Source: Flavobacterium jejuense
GTDB taxonomy: Bacteria > Bacteroidota > Bacteroidia > Flavobacteriales > Flavobacteriaceae
Assembly: GCF_006491595.2 (NCBI RefSeq)
Contig: NZ_VEVQ02000002.1
Location: forward strand, 62,001-126,000
Length of the DNA stretch: 64,000 bases
Reading direction: 5' to 3'
Positions within the stretch are counted from its first letter, which is position 1. The number at the start of each line of letters is the position of its first letter. Below the pieces are notes generated by a model. It saw only the letters and a program-made list of their open reading frames with translations, did not search any database and was not told the origin of the DNA. Position numbers and translations under genes: made by a program. This document shows, piece after piece, positions 62,145-64,000 of this stretch.

Positions 62145-63167
62145 TTATTTTCCGTCTTTGTCTACTACTATTCTTTCGTCTCTATTAGCTAATTCCCATG
62201 CTAAAGTGAAAGCTAATTGTGCTCTTTTGGCCAAAGCATCATATTCAATTTTATCAGGTGTGTCTGACGCTTTGTGGTAATCAGCATGAACACCATTAAA
62301 GAAGAAGATTGCAGGAACTCCTTTTTTTGCAAAATTATAATGATCAGAACGATAATAAATTCTTTCAGGATCATTACGATCATTGTATTTGTAATCTAAA
62401 GTTAGATTGGTATATTTTTTATTTGCTTCTTCATTAATTGTATGCAGTTCAGAACTTAATCTATCAGAACCAATTACATAGATATAGTTATTGGTGTTTG
62501 GGTGTAGTGTATCTCGTCTTCCAATCATATCAATATTAATATCTGCAATGGTATTTTTTAATGGGAATAATGGATTTTCTGAATAAAATCTAGAACCATG
62601 TAATCCGTGCTCTTCACCAGTAACATGTAAGAAAAGAATTGAACGTTTTGGACCAAAACCATCTTCTTTAGCTTTTTCGAAAGCTTGAGCAATTTCAAGT
62701 AATGCAACAGTTCCAGAACCATCATCATCAGCTCCATTGTAAACCTCACCATTTTTTGTACCTACGTGATCGTAATGTGCTGAAATGACTAAAATTTCTT
62801 CTGGTTTTTCTGATCCTTTTATGAAAGCCCAAATGTTTTCTGAATCATTTAATTTTGGAGAAAATCCTTTTGCCATAAATTCAGAAGGTATTTTTTGATA
62901 CCAATCACCCGCTTCAGCTGGAAAACTCAGCCCATTTTTTTTATATTGTTCAATAAGATATTTTCCTGCTTTTTTCTGACCTTCGGTTCCAGTATCTCTC
63001 CCTTCCATTTCATCAGAAGCTACAATGTGTAAATGTGTACTTAATTCGTCAGAAGTTATTGTATTCATATATTTGGAAACATTCACCTCTTTTTTTGCTT
63101 TGGGAACCGAATTACAACTTACTAAAAATAGGGTTAGTAGTGCTCCAGAAATTAATTTTTTCTTCAT
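62145..63167 (-). CDS. M28 family zinc metallopeptidase, lipoprotein
   Basis: 340 residues with lipobox LFLVSC (Cys 18). Peptidase M28 core: ISAHYDHVG (His and Asp), NGADDDGSGTVALLEIAQAF (bridging Asp), HVTGEEHGLHGS (catalytic Glu and Zn ligand), INIDMIGRRD and RSDHYNFAKKGVPAIFFFNG (last His). Aminopeptidase of the periplasm or outer membrane, releasing N-terminal residues from peptides. Complete two-zinc ligand set visible. Confidence 0.94.
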   Translation of the reverse strand: MKKKLISGALLTLFLVSCNSVPKAKKEVNVSKYMNTITSDELSTHLHIVASDEMEGRDTGTEGQKKAGKYLIEQYKKNGLSFPAEAGDWYQKIPSEFMAKGFSPKLNDSENIWAFIKGSEKPEEILVISAHYDHVGTKNGEVYNGADDDGSGTVALLEIAQAFEKAKEDGFGPKRSILFLHVTGEEHGLHGSRFYSENPLFPLKNTIADINIDMIGRRDTLHPNTNNYIYVIGSDRLSSELHTINEEANKKYTNLTLDYKYNDRNDPERIYYRSDHYNFAKKGVPAIFFFNGVHADYHKASDTPDKIEYDALAKRAQLAFTLAWELANRDERIVVDKDGK

Positions 63168-63336
63168 TTTATTTGAACTAATTTTGTTGAATAAGTTAGT
63201 AAAAATAGGCTATTTATTATAGAATGTAAATAACTGTTAACATTTTTTTATAACTAGAGAACCTCTTGAAACGTATTTGTTTTTATAAGTTGAAGTAAGT
63301 TTTATTTCAATACCTTTACTGACTATTTTAAGATTT

Positions 63337-64000
63337 ATGGATTTTCAATACGAGTATTTACTTTTAATTCCTGTTGGTTTTATTGCTGGTTTTTTAAACA
63401 CTGTAGCAGGTGGAGGAACATTATTGACATTACCTACTTTGATTTTAATGGGTTTGCCAGCTCCTTTAGCGAATGGAACAAATAGAATAGCAATATTAGT
63501 TCAAACTTTTACAGCAGTTAGAGGTTTTAAAAGTAAAGGTGTTTCTTCTTATCCATTTAGTTTGTATTTAGGTTTATCAGCTTTGGTAGGATCTTTTATA
63601 GGTGCTAAATTAGCTATTGATATAAAAGGAGAATTATTTAATAGAATTCTTGCAGTTATTATGATACTAGTTTTAATAACAATTCTATTTAATCCAAAAA
63701 AGAATTACACAGAAATTATAGAGAAAACATCAGGAAAACCTTTATATATTTCTTTGTTTATTTTCTTTTTTTTAGGAATTTATGGTGGTTTTATAAATGC
63801 AGGAATTGGTTTTTTAATGTTATTAATTTTACCTTATGTAAATGGTTTGTCTCTATTAAAATCTAATGCAACAAAAGTTTTTGTTGTATTTGTTTATACA
63901 ATAGGAGCAGTAATTGTTTTTGCTTTAGAAGATAAGATTAATTACACATTAGCACTTACCTTAACTTTAGGAAGTGCATCAGGAGCTTGGTTTGGGAGTC
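63337..64000 (+). CDS. TSUP-family (TauE/SafE) permease, C-terminus outside window
   Basis: About 221 residues are seen before the window ends. Helical hydrophobic protein: it begins MDFQYEYLLLIPVGFIAGF, then LNTVAGGGTLLTLPTLI, ANGTNRIAILVQTFTA and later GIYGGFINAGIGFLMLL, the two repeated N-x-x-x-G-G-G-type halves of TSUP transporters. Family members export sulfite, sulfoacetate or related organosulfur anions. The start is an ATG with the first helix directly following; no terminator or partner gene is seen upstream. Confidence 0.9.
   Translation, partial: MDFQYEYLLLIPVGFIAGFLNTVAGGGTLLTLPTLILMGLPAPLANGTNRIAILVQTFTAVRGFKSKGVSSYPFSLYLGLSALVGSFIGAKLAIDIKGELFNRILAVIMILVLITILFNPKKNYTEIIEKTSGKPLYISLFIFFFLGIYGGFINAGIGFLMLLILPYVNGLSLLKSNATKVFVVFVYTIGAVIVFALEDKINYTLALTLTLGSASGAWFGS

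Overview
The window is AT-rich chromosomal DNA from a member of the Bacteroidota, almost certainly family Flavobacteriaceae and close to Flavobacterium. Supporting signs are the -33 TTG / -7 TAnnTTTG promoters (clear before ychF, rpmH and hamA), a C-terminal type IX secretion (T9SS) sorting domain, many SPII lipoproteins with short lipoboxes, a CarB that ends near 950 residues without the usual C-terminal allosteric domain, and intergenic repeats of the kind scattered through flavobacterial genomes. No tRNA, rRNA, CRISPR array, integrase or transposase gene was recognised. Product names come from motif and family recognition by eye; no database search was run.

Layout. 1-7.6 kb: a truncated metallophosphatase, the GTPase-family ATPase ychF, small secreted or lipoprotein genes, a DUF2459-type gene, a decayed C-terminal stub of an OmpR-family regulator, and a DUF4238 gene. 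7.8-12.4 kb: topoisomerase IV (parE-parC). 12.5-14.4 kb: a secreted serine hydrolase with five N-terminal repeats. 14.6-21.6 kb: a copper-handling cluster, all on the + strand: Cys-rich small protein, HMA-DUF3347 protein, heavy-metal-binding lipoprotein, HMA-AraC fusion regulator, CopA P-type ATPase and a multicopper oxidase with an apparent outer-membrane barrel tail. 21.7-25 kb: a PhoX-like lipoprotein paired with a di-heme cytochrome c peroxidase, behind a Pho-box-like direct repeat. 25.2-36 kb: housekeeping and membrane genes (terC, murQ, ZIP transporter, two methyltransferases, lytic transglycosylase), then rpmH (36,096). 36.5-40.1 kb: carB and an R2K-type ATP-grasp gene.

40.2-49.5 kb is the accessory region. 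It holds a Hachiman anti-phage system (hamA nuclease, hamB helicase), a ParDE-type toxin-antitoxin pair, a DUF1826-like gene, a DUF4240 gene, a three-PAS histidine kinase with its response regulator, and a small HTH/coiled-coil gene behind repeated operator-like sites. Two families of dispersed repeats thread through it. Unit A carries a promoter and lies upstream of hamA, of the DUF4240 gene and, in decayed form, of the kinase. Unit B is a 130-180 bp element with TTCTCGATA terminal inverted repeats. 49.5-64 kb: lipoproteins, DUF1801/YdeI proteins, a 998-residue T9SS-secreted protein with a duplicated outer domain, two transglutaminase-like DUF3857 proteins, a NYN/LOTUS protein, a KirBac-type potassium channel, a glyoxalase-like protein, an M28 peptidase and a truncated TSUP permease.

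The defence system itself is known (Hachiman). The parts that look least described are the shared promoter repeat linking the defence operon to unrelated genes, the PhoX-peroxidase pair with its 11-bp-period repeat, the multicopper oxidase-barrel fusion and the HMA-AraC regulator.
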